From: an uncultured Fibrobacterota bacterium
Lineage (GTDB): Bacteria > Fibrobacterota > Chitinivibrionia > Chitinivibrionales > Chitinispirillaceae
Reading direction: 5' to 3'
Length of the DNA: 8,883 nucleotides
Assembly (NCBI GenBank): GCA_903888815.1
Contig: CAISVC010000749.1
Location: 1 to 8,883, forward strand
Shown: in pieces, positions 1 through 6,765 of the stretch
Position numbering within the stretch: the first letter of the stretch is position 1
Layout of the letters: each line of letters opens with the position of its first letter
Made by a program: the position numbers and the translations under genes
Notes under the pieces: model-generated
Told to the model about the DNA's origin: nothing
What the model saw: only the letters and a program-made list of their open reading frames with translations
The model's database searches: none

Positions 1-384
1 ATAGCGGAAAGAAACCGTATCAAACCGCCGCCGTTGGGTGCAATGATTGAAACGCCGGCCGCTGCCCTTGCAGTGGCTTCCTTGCGCAAGCAGGTTGATT
101 TTCTCTGTATCGGGACAAATGACCTCACACAGTATGTAATGGCCGCAGACCGCGAGAGCGCGCTGGTAAGCGAGTACTTCAGGGACGACCATCCCATTCT
201 TCTGGACCTGCTCAGGACCATAGTAGCCGGCGCCGGCAAGACCTCGGTCACGTTATGCGGGGAATTGGCGGTAAAACGGGAAGCGCTGGATCGTGTGCTG
301 AAGACCGGCATCAATGCGCTGAGTATCGCGCCACTCAGCATTCCCGTAATAAAAGAAGCGATACGTCACCTCGAAATCTCCTGA
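1..384 (+). CDS. ptsI: PTS enzyme I (PEP-protein phosphotransferase), C-terminal part
   Basis: Enzyme I takes phosphate from phosphoenolpyruvate and passes it to HPr (or to NPr in the nitrogen PTS). Only the last 127 residues lie in the window; the reading frame is open at base 1. Visible are the PEP-binding TIM-barrel motifs: the segment GAMIETPAAAL (bases 37-69), then IGTNDLTQYVMAADR just after residue 37, and the CGELA motif whose cysteine (codon 256-258) corresponds to the catalytic Cys502 of E. coli enzyme I. The tail, with SIAPLSIPVIKEAI, ends as family members do, so the C-terminus is intact. The usual CGELAGD reads CGELAVK here. PEP synthase and pyruvate phosphate dikinase use different wording around the NDLTQ motif, so enzyme I is preferred. 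The nitrogen-PTS paralogue PtsP shares this domain and cannot be excluded because the N-terminus is missing. A radical SAM gene starts 10 bp after the stop. Confidence 0.88.
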   Translation: MAERNRIKPPPLGAMIETPAAALAVASLRKQVDFLCIGTNDLTQYVMAADRESALVSEYFRDDHPILLDLLRTIVAGAGKTSVTLCGELAVKREALDRVLKTGINALSIAPLSIPVIKEAIRHLEIS

Positions 385-394
385 GAAAGGAACA

Positions 395-1801
395 ATGCGC
401 TTATACCTGATAAATCCCTATAATCCACTGGTAAGCCTTATCAACAGCAAACAGAATAGATGGAACCGTTATACAGTGTGGAAACCTCTCGGGCTGCTTG
501 TGATTGCCGCAATGACGCCACGGGAATGGGAAATCACCGTGTTCGACGAAAACGTGGAGCGTCACGATTATTCGACACTGCCGGTGCCCGACCTTGTGGG
601 AATCACCGCGTTTACGTCGCAGGCCGATCGGGCATATACGATCGCGACGGAATTCAGGCAACGAGGCGCCCCAGTAGTGATAGGAGGCATTCATGCTACT
701 ATGTGTTCCGCAGAAGCCGCCCAATGGGTTGACTCTGTCGTGACCGGTGAAGCCGAGAGTGTGTGGAAAGAGTTGCTCGCCGACGCTTCCAACGGCTGTT
801 TGAGGCCAGTATACGACGGCGCTCGTATCAGCCTGGATCACATGCCGATGGCGCGTCATGATTTGCTTTCGACCGGCTATCGTTTCGGTTCGATTCAAAC
901 CACTCGAGGCTGCCCGCTTGCCTGCTGCTTCTGCAGCGTGAGCGCTTTTAACGGAAGGCAATACCGGCGGCGTCCCATAGCCGATGTGATCCGGGAATTT
1001 CAGTCGATCCGTGAAAACCTGGTCCTGGTCGTTGATGACAATTTCATCGGTACGAGCAAAGAGCACATCTCCCGGACAAAAGACCTTTTGCGGGCGATAA
1101 TCGACTCAAAGATTCGCAAGAGATGGATCGCGCAGGCGACAATAAACCTGGGCGACGACGATGAGCTTCTCGCACTCGCGGCAAGGGCGGGTTGTATCGG
1201 CGTCTTCATCGGGTTCGAAACGACGTCGACCGAAGGATTGGAGGAAATACACAAGAAAATCAACATCCGGAAGAAGCGGGACATCAAGATTGCCATACGA
1301 CGCATTCACAAGCATGGAATCACCGTTGTCGGATCGTTCATAATCGGCCTTGATGTGGATAAAAAACACGTCGGCAGGAACATTGCGGAAACCGCGCAAC
1401 AGTATGGTCTGGATACCATAAACGTTGTGTTCCTTACTCCGCTTCCCGGCACGCGTCTGTGGGATGAAATGAACGCAAAGAATCGTGTTATTCTGAAGAG
1501 GTCGCGCAGCGACTGGCGTTATTACACATTGACATTTCCCGTCGCACGATACAACCACCTGTCCTGGCGTGAGATGATAGCGGAAAAAGAGAAGTGTTTT
1601 CGTGTTTTTTATGCATACACCGCGATTTTTTGCCGTGTTTGCAGTTGCGTTTTTCATCTGCGCAACCCCGTCCTTACCCTGTTCAGCAACCTGTCGTACC
1701 GGGGAAACACTCTCCGGCTTGACCGTGCTGTCTATAAAGATTTCGATATATCCCTCGGCGAGACGACCATGCACAAAAATGCGGATGAAAGCGGAGAATG
1801 A
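395..1801 (+). CDS. B12-binding-domain radical SAM protein, substrate unknown
   Basis: A 468-residue protein with the usual two-part layout of cobalamin-domain radical SAM enzymes. Residues 1-130 look like the B12-binding-type Rossmann fold: a DENVE segment near 51-55, a DLVGITAFT strand near 66-74, GGIHAT at 97-102, and a GEAE at 118-121. The classic cobalamin-ligand motif DxHxxG is not seen, as is common in this branch. The 4Fe-4S motif CxxxCxxC is Cys173, Cys177 and Cys180, preceded by TTRG. Further barrel landmarks are VVDDNF (212-217), GFETTS (273-278), GSFIIGLD (313-320) and PLPGTRLW (349-356). The last 70 residues are rich in Cys (401, 413, 416, 418) and typical of the accessory C-terminal region of this branch. 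Family members include HpnJ- and BchE-like enzymes, but nothing here identifies the substrate. The ATG at 395 is preceded by AAAGGA (386-391), a good though close ribosome site. The next gene overlaps the stop by four bases. Confidence 0.85.
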   Translation: MRLYLINPYNPLVSLINSKQNRWNRYTVWKPLGLLVIAAMTPREWEITVFDENVERHDYSTLPVPDLVGITAFTSQADRAYTIATEFRQRGAPVVIGGIHATMCSAEAAQWVDSVVTGEAESVWKELLADASNGCLRPVYDGARISLDHMPMARHDLLSTGYRFGSIQTTRGCPLACCFCSVSAFNGRQYRRRPIADVIREFQSIRENLVLVVDDNFIGTSKEHISRTKDLLRAIIDSKIRKRWIAQATINLGDDDELLALAARAGCIGVFIGFETTSTEGLEEIHKKINIRKKRDIKIAIRRIHKHGITVVGSFIIGLDVDKKHVGRNIAETAQQYGLDTINVVFLTPLPGTRLWDEMNAKNRVILKRSRSDWRYYTLTFPVARYNHLSWREMIAEKEKCFRVFYAYTAIFCRVCSCVFHLRNPVLTLFSNLSYRGNTLRLDRAVYKDFDISLGETTMHKNADESGE

Positions 1802-2679
1802 ACACACCAGGCAACAGCTTGTCGTCCGGCAAAGAAACCGACAAGGATCGACTGACCAGTCTTCTTTCCACTGATGTCCTGACACTTGATCTGGTATCGG
1901 CCCTTGCCGGAGATCGACCCTTGACTAAAGCCGAAGCGTTGCTGCTTGATAATAAGAAAAACAGCCTTGGAAACAGGTTCTTCTCCGACCTGCTCTATGC
2001 GATCACCCACCAGCATTTTGAAGCTGCTATCGCGGAAACCCTCTGGCAGGAAATCGTGCGGCACAAATACGAGATGTCCGCCGCGCTCAAGCGCAACATC
2101 CGCGTTGTTGTCGCCGCGCTGGATTATCTTTCGAATATCACCGGGGATATTCTGTCAACGACCTTGATTGCGGAGGATCAAATCGCCGACATCATCGATG
2201 TATCGCTTCGCGACGGATTGACCGGTCTTTTCAACCATACGTTCTTCTATCGCAGAATAGACTTCGAGCTTAATAGATCGGCCAGATACGGCACGCCTGT
2301 ATCGCTTATGATGATCGACATAGACGATTTCAAGGAATTTAACGATCGTTACGGGCATCAGGAAGGCGATGCGGTTTTAAGATCGGTCGGAGCACTTATA
2401 AAGGCAGAGTCCCGGGATTCCGATATATGCTGCCGTTATGGCGGAGAAGAGTTTTGTGTGATACTGCCATCAACGGACAGCGGCGAAGCCGTTCTGCTTG
2501 CCGAAAGGCTGAGAAAAGCGATAGAAAAGAACCAGCCGGATAATCGGAAACTCACGGTCAGTATCGGGATTGCCGCCGCGAGCGGACTACCGTTGCATAC
2601 ACCTGAATCGCTCGTAAAAAAAGCTGATGACGCCTTATATGAAGCTAAAGCCGGCGGCAAGAATCGCGTTATCGCATAG
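1798..2679 (+). CDS. Diguanylate cyclase (GGDEF domain), soluble
   Basis: A 293-residue protein predicted to make cyclic di-GMP from two GTP. The C-terminal GGDEF domain spans about 137-293: entry motif DGLTGLFNHTFF (139-150), metal-binding MIDIDDFKEFND (172-183, Asp174 first metal ligand), and the signature GGEEF at 215-219, a catalytically competent variant. The inhibitory site RxxD is present as Arg206-Asp209, so product feedback is likely. The domain ends with VSIGIA (254-259) and DDALYEAKAGGKNR (277-290). Residues 1-135 are mostly helical, with no transmembrane segment or signal peptide and no sensory domain I recognise; they may be a regulatory or dimerisation module. The start ATG shares bases with the TGA of the radical SAM gene (ATGA, 1798-1801), with GGAG only one base upstream, so translation is probably coupled to the upstream gene. 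Confidence 0.92.
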   Translation: MNTPGNSLSSGKETDKDRLTSLLSTDVLTLDLVSALAGDRPLTKAEALLLDNKKNSLGNRFFSDLLYAITHQHFEAAIAETLWQEIVRHKYEMSAALKRNIRVVVAALDYLSNITGDILSTTLIAEDQIADIIDVSLRDGLTGLFNHTFFYRRIDFELNRSARYGTPVSLMMIDIDDFKEFNDRYGHQEGDAVLRSVGALIKAESRDSDICCRYGGEEFCVILPSTDSGEAVLLAERLRKAIEKNQPDNRKLTVSIGIAAASGLPLHTPESLVKKADDALYEAKAGGKNRVIA

Positions 2680-2940
2680 GAATAGTTCACGATGTTCTAA
2701 TGGTAGAGAAGAAAATCTTCAAGCCGGAAGGCGCAACGAATACACTGGTTTATGTTCTCAAGCTGGCGACACAAACTGGCGACAAACTTACGACATTTAA
2801 TAAATAAACGCGGCGCTTCCCCTGCCGCTTTCCCCTTGACCCCTCCTGCCGGACGAACCATTTTAAAATCACGTGAAATTTTAATAATCAGAGGGGTTCC
2901 CGGCTTCGACAGCTGATAAAAGTCAAGCGGCTTATTTACA
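2680..2940. other. Intergenic region upstream of the MFS-synthase gene
   Basis: 261 bp with no convincing gene; a reverse-strand reading frame across 2697-2999 has no recognisable family and overlaps the next gene's start. It contains a direct repeat CTGGCGACA (2763-2771 and 2776-2784, 13-bp period), a C-rich stretch (2815-2850), the 11-mer CCGGACGAACC at 2849-2859 (also found before tsaD), and an AT-rich block around the perfect 8-bp palindrome TCACGTGA (2869-2876). This break in spacing suggests the downstream gene has its own promoter. I see no strong intrinsic terminator for the upstream operon. Confidence 0.6.
2836..2876 (+). promoter_or_regulatory. Candidate promoter/operator for the MFS-synthase gene
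   Basis: A TTGACC box (2836-2841) is followed after 19 bp by an AT-rich -10-like TTTTAA (2861-2866); the spacing is longer than ideal. The 8-bp palindrome TCACGTGA (2869-2876), flanked by AT-rich arms, sits where a repressor could act. This is pattern matching only and the confidence is low. Confidence 0.25.
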
Positions 2941-5571
2941 ATGTACCCAAAAAAATCCGGCGCCCTGTTCATTACCGGCCTGTTCGCGCTTTCGGGCATG
3001 AGCGGGCTTATCTATGAAGTCATCTGGGTGCGGTATTTCGGGCTGGTCTTCGGCAACACGGTGTTCGCGTCCAGCACCGTGCTGTCCGTGTTCATGGCCG
3101 GACTGGCGTTCGGGAGCCGGCTGTTCGGGAAATACATCGACAAAAGTAAAAACCCCCTGCGGGCCTATGTTTTCCTTGAGATCGGCATCGGCGTTTCCGG
3201 CCTCCTGGTGCCGCTGTGCATTGCCGCCTCCTCTCCCCTGTACGGGTTCGTCTTCAGGCAGTTCGCGCCCTCCTTTTATGTGCTCAGCCTGATAAGGCTT
3301 TTTGTTTCGTTCCTGATCCTGATCGTTCCGTGCACGCTCATGGGCGGGACATTGCCCGTGCTCAGCGCCTTTATCGCGGCCGCGTTCGGCGGAAAAGCGG
3401 AGCAGCGGGCCGGAAAGCTCTACGCGGCAAACACCTTCGGCGCTGTTCTGGGCTGTTTTATCGCGGGGTATTTTCTGATCGGCACCATCGGCCTTGCCGC
3501 TACAACGGCAGCAGCCGCTTTCTGCAACTTCATTATCGCGGCGGCTGCTGCGTGGTATGCCTGCTCCGGTCTGCCATCAGGCAGACCGGAGCAGGCCTCG
3601 GGAAACACCTGCGGCCGGTTTACGCCTTATCAGGTAAAAACCGTCATCGCTTTGTACGCGGTTTCCGGCTTTTTAAGCCTGTTTCTCGAAGTGGCCTGGA
3701 CCAGGGCGATCGTGTGGGTCATGGGCATGGACGCGTACGCTTTTGCCTCCATGCTTTCGGTGTTCCTGTCCGGGATTGCCATAGGAAGCTGGCTGGCGTC
3801 CCGGTTCATGAAAAAAATGGACGGCGCGATTTTCAAACTCGGCATCATCCAGCTGCTCATCGGCATCTCGGTAATCGCCTCCACTGTCGTCATTAACAAC
3901 ATGTACGGCCTCAGGTCGGACCTCGGCGCTGTCTTCCATGTCAATACGTTCCGGGGCGTTTCGGCATATCTTCTCGCGCTGTCTGCGGCGATCATGGCGG
4001 TTCCGGCGCTTTTTATGGGCATGGCCTTCCCGCTCGCGCTCAAGGTGAGCCTGAACGGAAGCGCTCCGGTAGGTAAAAGTGTCGGCACCGTGTACGCGGC
4101 CAACACCATAGGTTCGGTCGCAGGCGCGCTGCTGGCAGGGTTCGTGTCCATCCCGCTCATCGGCGTCATGAAAAGCGTCGTGATCGCCGGCGCCGTTTTT
4201 CTTCTGGTGTCCGCAGTGCTTTTCTCGGCAGCCGGCGAATACCGGAAGGCTGCGTTCAACGCAGTGGCGCTTATCACGGCGATTTCCGGCTTCGTTGTCA
4301 TGGCCGGTTATTCGCCGTCATTACAGGAGGTGCTGGAAAAAGGGCTCGCCGGAAACGAGCAGCTGCTCTATTTCAGGGAGACCGTTACCGGCGCCGTGGA
4401 AGTGACGCAGAGCAGCGAACCGAAACAGGGAAAGGCGCTGAAAATCGACGGCCTGCAGGTGGCGTCCGACGGCCAGTACGATCTGGCGTCGCACAAGTAT
4501 CCGGCGCACCTCATGTCGCTTTTAAAAGACCATCCGAAACACGCGCTTTTTATCGCGTTCGGGGCCGGCGGCACCGCGGGATCGATCCTCCGCTACAATG
4601 AGCTGGAATGGCTTGACGCGGTCGAGATCTGCGGCGGCGTCGTTGAGCCGGCGAAACGGTATTTTACCGGCATGAATTACGGCGTGCTTGACGACCCGCG
4701 GCTCAGATTGATCATACAGGACGGCAAAAATTTCGTCCGCTTGACTGATAATACCTATGACATCATCTATTCGGGCCCGATCCACCCGCAGTCGAACCAG
4801 GGAAGCGCGGCGCTGTACACGAGGGACTTTTTCTCCGACTGCCGGAAGCGGCTCGCAAAGGGCGGGATCCAGTGCGTGTGGCTGCCGCTGCACATGCCGC
4901 CCGAAGACTACAAAACGATCGTGAAAACATTCATCGACGTTTACCCGTTTGCCTCACTCTGGCTCACCACGAACACCACGGCGAGCATTGCGCACACGCA
5001 CATAGTCGGGTCGGACGAGCCCATAAGGATAGATTTCCTGCGTGTCAACGATAAGCTCCGGAAAAGCGCGGTGGCTTTCGACATCAGCCTCATGGATTAT
5101 GTCACTCTGTCAAAGGACTTCGAGTTCATCGGCCAGTACGCGATGGGCGAAAACAGCCTGCGCGAATTCACCGCGGATGCCAAGGCCGTCAACACCGACA
5201 ATCTGCCGGCAACCGAATTCTTCAGAAGACCGGGACGGACGATGCATACGAAAGCGGAAAACCAGGCCGCGCTTCTGACCGATATCCTGCGGTATAAAGA
5301 GAACGGCATTTCCCATGTTGTCAATATCCCCCCTGCGGAAAAAACGGCGCTCGAAGAGAACCTGAAAGCCTATTGCAAAGGCGACAGCCTGAGAATACAG
5401 GGCCACATCTGTTACGGCCTGTCGTCGTCGATCATGGAGGAGAAAAAGCCGGGTACGGACTATGAAAAAGAAGCGTACCGGTATTATACGAAAGCGTATG
5501 CGTGCTACGAGGAGGCGTTCCGGGGCTATTTTCCTGATGACCGGTTCCTGAGGGAATTTTTCGGAAAGTAA
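2941..5571 (+). CDS. Fused MFS-type membrane protein with spermidine-synthase-like domain
   Basis: An 876-residue protein. Residues 1-460 are a polytopic membrane region of about 12-14 helices, built from two similar halves. The opening stretch of half one (16-68, with ...SGLIYEV..W.R and STVLSVFMAGLAFGS) recurs at 240-292 (SMLSVFLSGIAIGS), and KLYAANTFG (159-167) recurs as TVYAANTIG (383-391), a period of about 224 residues. Residues 475-765 align with spermidine-synthase-like domains: LKIDGLQVASDGQYDLASH (500-518), glycine-rich FIAFGAGGTAGS (537-548), VEICGGVVE (561-569), QDGKNFV (593-599), and NTDNLPATEFFR (751-762). However, the aspartates of the polyamine-synthase active site are absent (YDIIYSGPIHP, 606-616), so polyamine synthesis is unlikely; the role of such fusions is mostly unknown. 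Residues 770-876 are a family-specific tail. The ATG at 2941 lacks a clear ribosome site, but an in-frame stop at 2917 leaves no earlier start, and the N-terminus fits the family. Confidence 0.88.
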   Translation: MYPKKSGALFITGLFALSGMSGLIYEVIWVRYFGLVFGNTVFASSTVLSVFMAGLAFGSRLFGKYIDKSKNPLRAYVFLEIGIGVSGLLVPLCIAASSPLYGFVFRQFAPSFYVLSLIRLFVSFLILIVPCTLMGGTLPVLSAFIAAAFGGKAEQRAGKLYAANTFGAVLGCFIAGYFLIGTIGLAATTAAAAFCNFIIAAAAAWYACSGLPSGRPEQASGNTCGRFTPYQVKTVIALYAVSGFLSLFLEVAWTRAIVWVMGMDAYAFASMLSVFLSGIAIGSWLASRFMKKMDGAIFKLGIIQLLIGISVIASTVVINNMYGLRSDLGAVFHVNTFRGVSAYLLALSAAIMAVPALFMGMAFPLALKVSLNGSAPVGKSVGTVYAANTIGSVAGALLAGFVSIPLIGVMKSVVIAGAVFLLVSAVLFSAAGEYRKAAFNAVALITAISGFVVMAGYSPSLQEVLEKGLAGNEQLLYFRETVTGAVEVTQSSEPKQGKALKIDGLQVASDGQYDLASHKYPAHLMSLLKDHPKHALFIAFGAGGTAGSILRYNELEWLDAVEICGGVVEPAKRYFTGMNYGVLDDPRLRLIIQDGKNFVRLTDNTYDIIYSGPIHPQSNQGSAALYTRDFFSDCRKRLAKGGIQCVWLPLHMPPEDYKTIVKTFIDVYPFASLWLTTNTTASIAHTHIVGSDEPIRIDFLRVNDKLRKSAVAFDISLMDYVTLSKDFEFIGQYAMGENSLREFTADAKAVNTDNLPATEFFRRPGRTMHTKAENQAALLTDILRYKENGISHVVNIPPAEKTALEENLKAYCKGDSLRIQGHICYGLSSSIMEEKKPGTDYEKEAYRYYTKAYACYEEAFRGYFPDDRFLREFFGK
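3559..3596. repeat. Perfect 17-bp inverted repeat inside the coding region
   Basis: Left arm 3559-3575 and right arm 3580-3596 are exact reverse complements, separated by the four bases ATCA. The arms begin GCCTGCTCC and end GGAGCAGGC, so the RNA would form a very stable hairpin. It is carried in frame and encodes the polar segment ACSGLPSGRPEQA (residues 207-219), which falls in the loop between the two halves of the membrane domain. No run of T follows, so it is not a normal terminator. Confidence 0.9.
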
Positions 5572-5763
5572 TGAACTATCCCGCCTCAGGGGAGGGCAGG
5601 TATATAATTCTATTCAAAGAACGGCTCTCTTGCAAAGAGAGGGGATTCAGGGGTGAGTTGCATGGTCTGCCCAAACCGCGTGTACAAAGAGCTTGCGCTC
5701 ATCCCGTTCAACAACCATTTTACCCCCTCATTTTTATCCGTCTTCTAAACAGGGATTTTACCG
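5572..5763. other. Intergenic region with short hairpin repeat
   Basis: 192 bp. It holds a TATAAT-like box (5603-5608) without a convincing -35 partner, then a perfect 7-bp stem with a three-base GCA loop (see separate entry), followed by GGGGATTCAGGGGTGAGTT. That combination resembles short intergenic repeats scattered through many bacterial genomes (recollection, not checked). A reading frame starting at 5571 in the TAATG overlap has no protein-like character and crosses this repeat, so I do not call it. Confidence 0.5.
5625..5641. repeat. Short intergenic hairpin
   Basis: CTCTCTT (5625-5631) pairs perfectly with AAGAGAG (5635-5641) across the loop GCA. The following bases are G-rich, not a T-run, so it does not look like an intrinsic terminator on the + strand. 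It may be part of a dispersed intergenic repeat. Confidence 0.6.
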
Positions 5764-6453
5764 ATGAAAACAGGTTTCCATGACGTCAATCTTCCGGAAG
5801 GCAAGGTCAAATACAACGACCCGCGCATGATCCTGCTCGTCGAAAAGTGCAGCCCAAAAAAAGTGTCGCCGTACTATGTTGAATTCATCAAAGACGAGCT
5901 GGTCCAGTGCGAAGCGGCCGTGATCTCGAAAAAATCAATCCTTGAGCTGCTTATCAATGATATTGAAAAGTGCGAAGCGCGGCTGGAGCGGGCGGAAAAT
6001 GCCGCGGAAAAAACGCTCATGGAAAAATGCCTGCAATGCCTTGAATCGGAAACGCCGCTGTGCGACGGAGGATTCGCGGAAACGGACAGGGAGATACTCC
6101 GCGCCATGAGTGTGCAAAGCCTCAAACCCGTTGTGGTGCTCGATCAGGAGAAAGAAGTGACCGAAGTCATAGAGCTGTGCCTGAAAAAAGCGGGCATCGT
6201 CTTTTTTTACACTGCGGGGCCCAGAGAGGTCCATGCCTGGCAGGTGCCGGAAGGTTCGGACATCGTGACCTGCGCAGACCGCATCCATACCGATTTTGCC
6301 CGCGGTTTCATCAAGGGCGATGTCGCGGGCTTCGACGACTTCATGAGCTGCCACAACTGGAACGACTGCCAGCGCAAGGGCCTGGTAAAGGTCGTTGAGC
6401 GGGATTATATCATCAACGCCGGCGATATTATTGAAATAAGGTTTAATGTGTAA
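5764..6453 (+). CDS. YchF-like TGS-domain protein lacking a functional GTPase domain
   Basis: A 229-residue protein resembling the YchF (OLA1) family of ribosome-associated NTPases. Residues 145-229 match its TGS domain (DUF933-type): REVHAWQVPEGSD (154-166), IHTDFARGFIKGDV (174-187), and ending DGD-like AGDIIEIRFNV. Residues 57-105 match the helical, coiled-coil segment (ELLINDIEKCEARLE, 61-75). Near the N-terminus, YNDPRM...PKKVSPYYVEF (17-41) resembles the YchF stretch PDPRLDKL...PKKVVPA.VEF that lies between the G1 and G3 motifs. What is missing is the P-loop (G1), the DxxG (G3) and the NxxE (G4; KPVVVLDQEKE at 121-131 has no Asn). Full YchF is about 360 residues, so this is a reduced form that probably cannot bind nucleotide. 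It has ten cysteines. AGGGA (5751-5755) lies 8 bases before the ATG. Alternative: an ordinary member of a small stand-alone DUF933 family. Confidence 0.75.
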   Translation: MKTGFHDVNLPEGKVKYNDPRMILLVEKCSPKKVSPYYVEFIKDELVQCEAAVISKKSILELLINDIEKCEARLERAENAAEKTLMEKCLQCLESETPLCDGGFAETDREILRAMSVQSLKPVVVLDQEKEVTEVIELCLKKAGIVFFYTAGPREVHAWQVPEGSDIVTCADRIHTDFARGFIKGDVAGFDDFMSCHNWNDCQRKGLVKVVERDYIINAGDIIEIRFNV

Positions 6454-6575
6454 CCCGCCTGAAGGGGAAGAGACTTGTGATATCCAACCTTTACCTTCCT
6501 TCCCGAGGCCTTTTAACGCCGTTCTATGCATAATACAATTATCCATATAAGGCCTTTAGGCGGCACATCCTCTTT

Positions 6576-6596
6576 GCGCGGGAATGCCTCCCGTGC
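6576..6596. repeat. Intergenic hairpin
   Basis: GCGCGGGA (6576-6583) pairs with TCCCGTGC (6589-6596) over the loop ATGCC; all eight positions pair in RNA, one of them as G-U. It is not followed by a T-run. Confidence 0.6.
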
Positions 6597-6691
6597 ATAT
6601 TGCCTCAGTGAAGAAATCCACGCTCCGCGTGAACTATGGCATTCCCTTGCAAAGGCCGCAAAAGGCCTCTTACAGGAAGATAAAGGTTGGA

Positions 6692-6765
6692 TTAACCGGA
6701 CGGCCGTGGCTTCATCCTTCGACGCAGCTCAGAATGGGCGGGAATTCAATTATTTTAACCGGACG
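6692..6765. repeat. 11-bp direct repeats flanking a dispersed-repeat-like segment
   Basis: TTAACCGGACG occurs exactly at 6692-6702 and 6755-6765, enclosing 52 bp that include the CTTCGACGCAGCTCAG segment (6717-6732). Flanking direct repeats of this kind could be a target-site duplication or simply a repeated operator; the sequence alone does not decide. Confidence 0.5.

Noticed and set aside
401..1066. Reverse-strand frame of 221 codons inside the radical SAM gene
   Set aside because: Shadow of a gene whose motifs are clear on the + strand.
2697..2999. Reverse-strand frame of 100 codons across the gap before the membrane-synthase gene
   Set aside because: No recognisable family and it overlaps the start of a well-supported gene; likely chance.
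3559..3596. The 17-bp palindrome as an intrinsic terminator
   Set aside because: It lies mid-gene, is in frame, and has no T-run on either side.
3216..3896. Alternative-frame 226-codon frame inside the membrane-synthase gene
   Set aside because: Arg/His-rich translation typical of an out-of-frame GC-rich gene; the real frame has clear family motifs.
5598..5610. TATAAT box at 5603-5608 as a promoter for the YchF-like gene
   Set aside because: No credible -35 box at the right distance and it lies over 150 bp upstream; not strong enough to list.
5653..5748. Possible 28-31-residue small protein (start GTG 5653 or ATG 5662, with CMVC near the start)
   Set aside because: A ribosome-site-like GGGGTGAG precedes the ATG, but that sequence is part of the likely dispersed repeat, and there is no other support.
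5571..5783. 70-codon frame starting in the TAATG overlap after the membrane-synthase gene
   Set aside because: The translation looks like repeat-derived DNA (KERGFRGEL...), matches no family I know, and runs into the start of the next gene in another frame.
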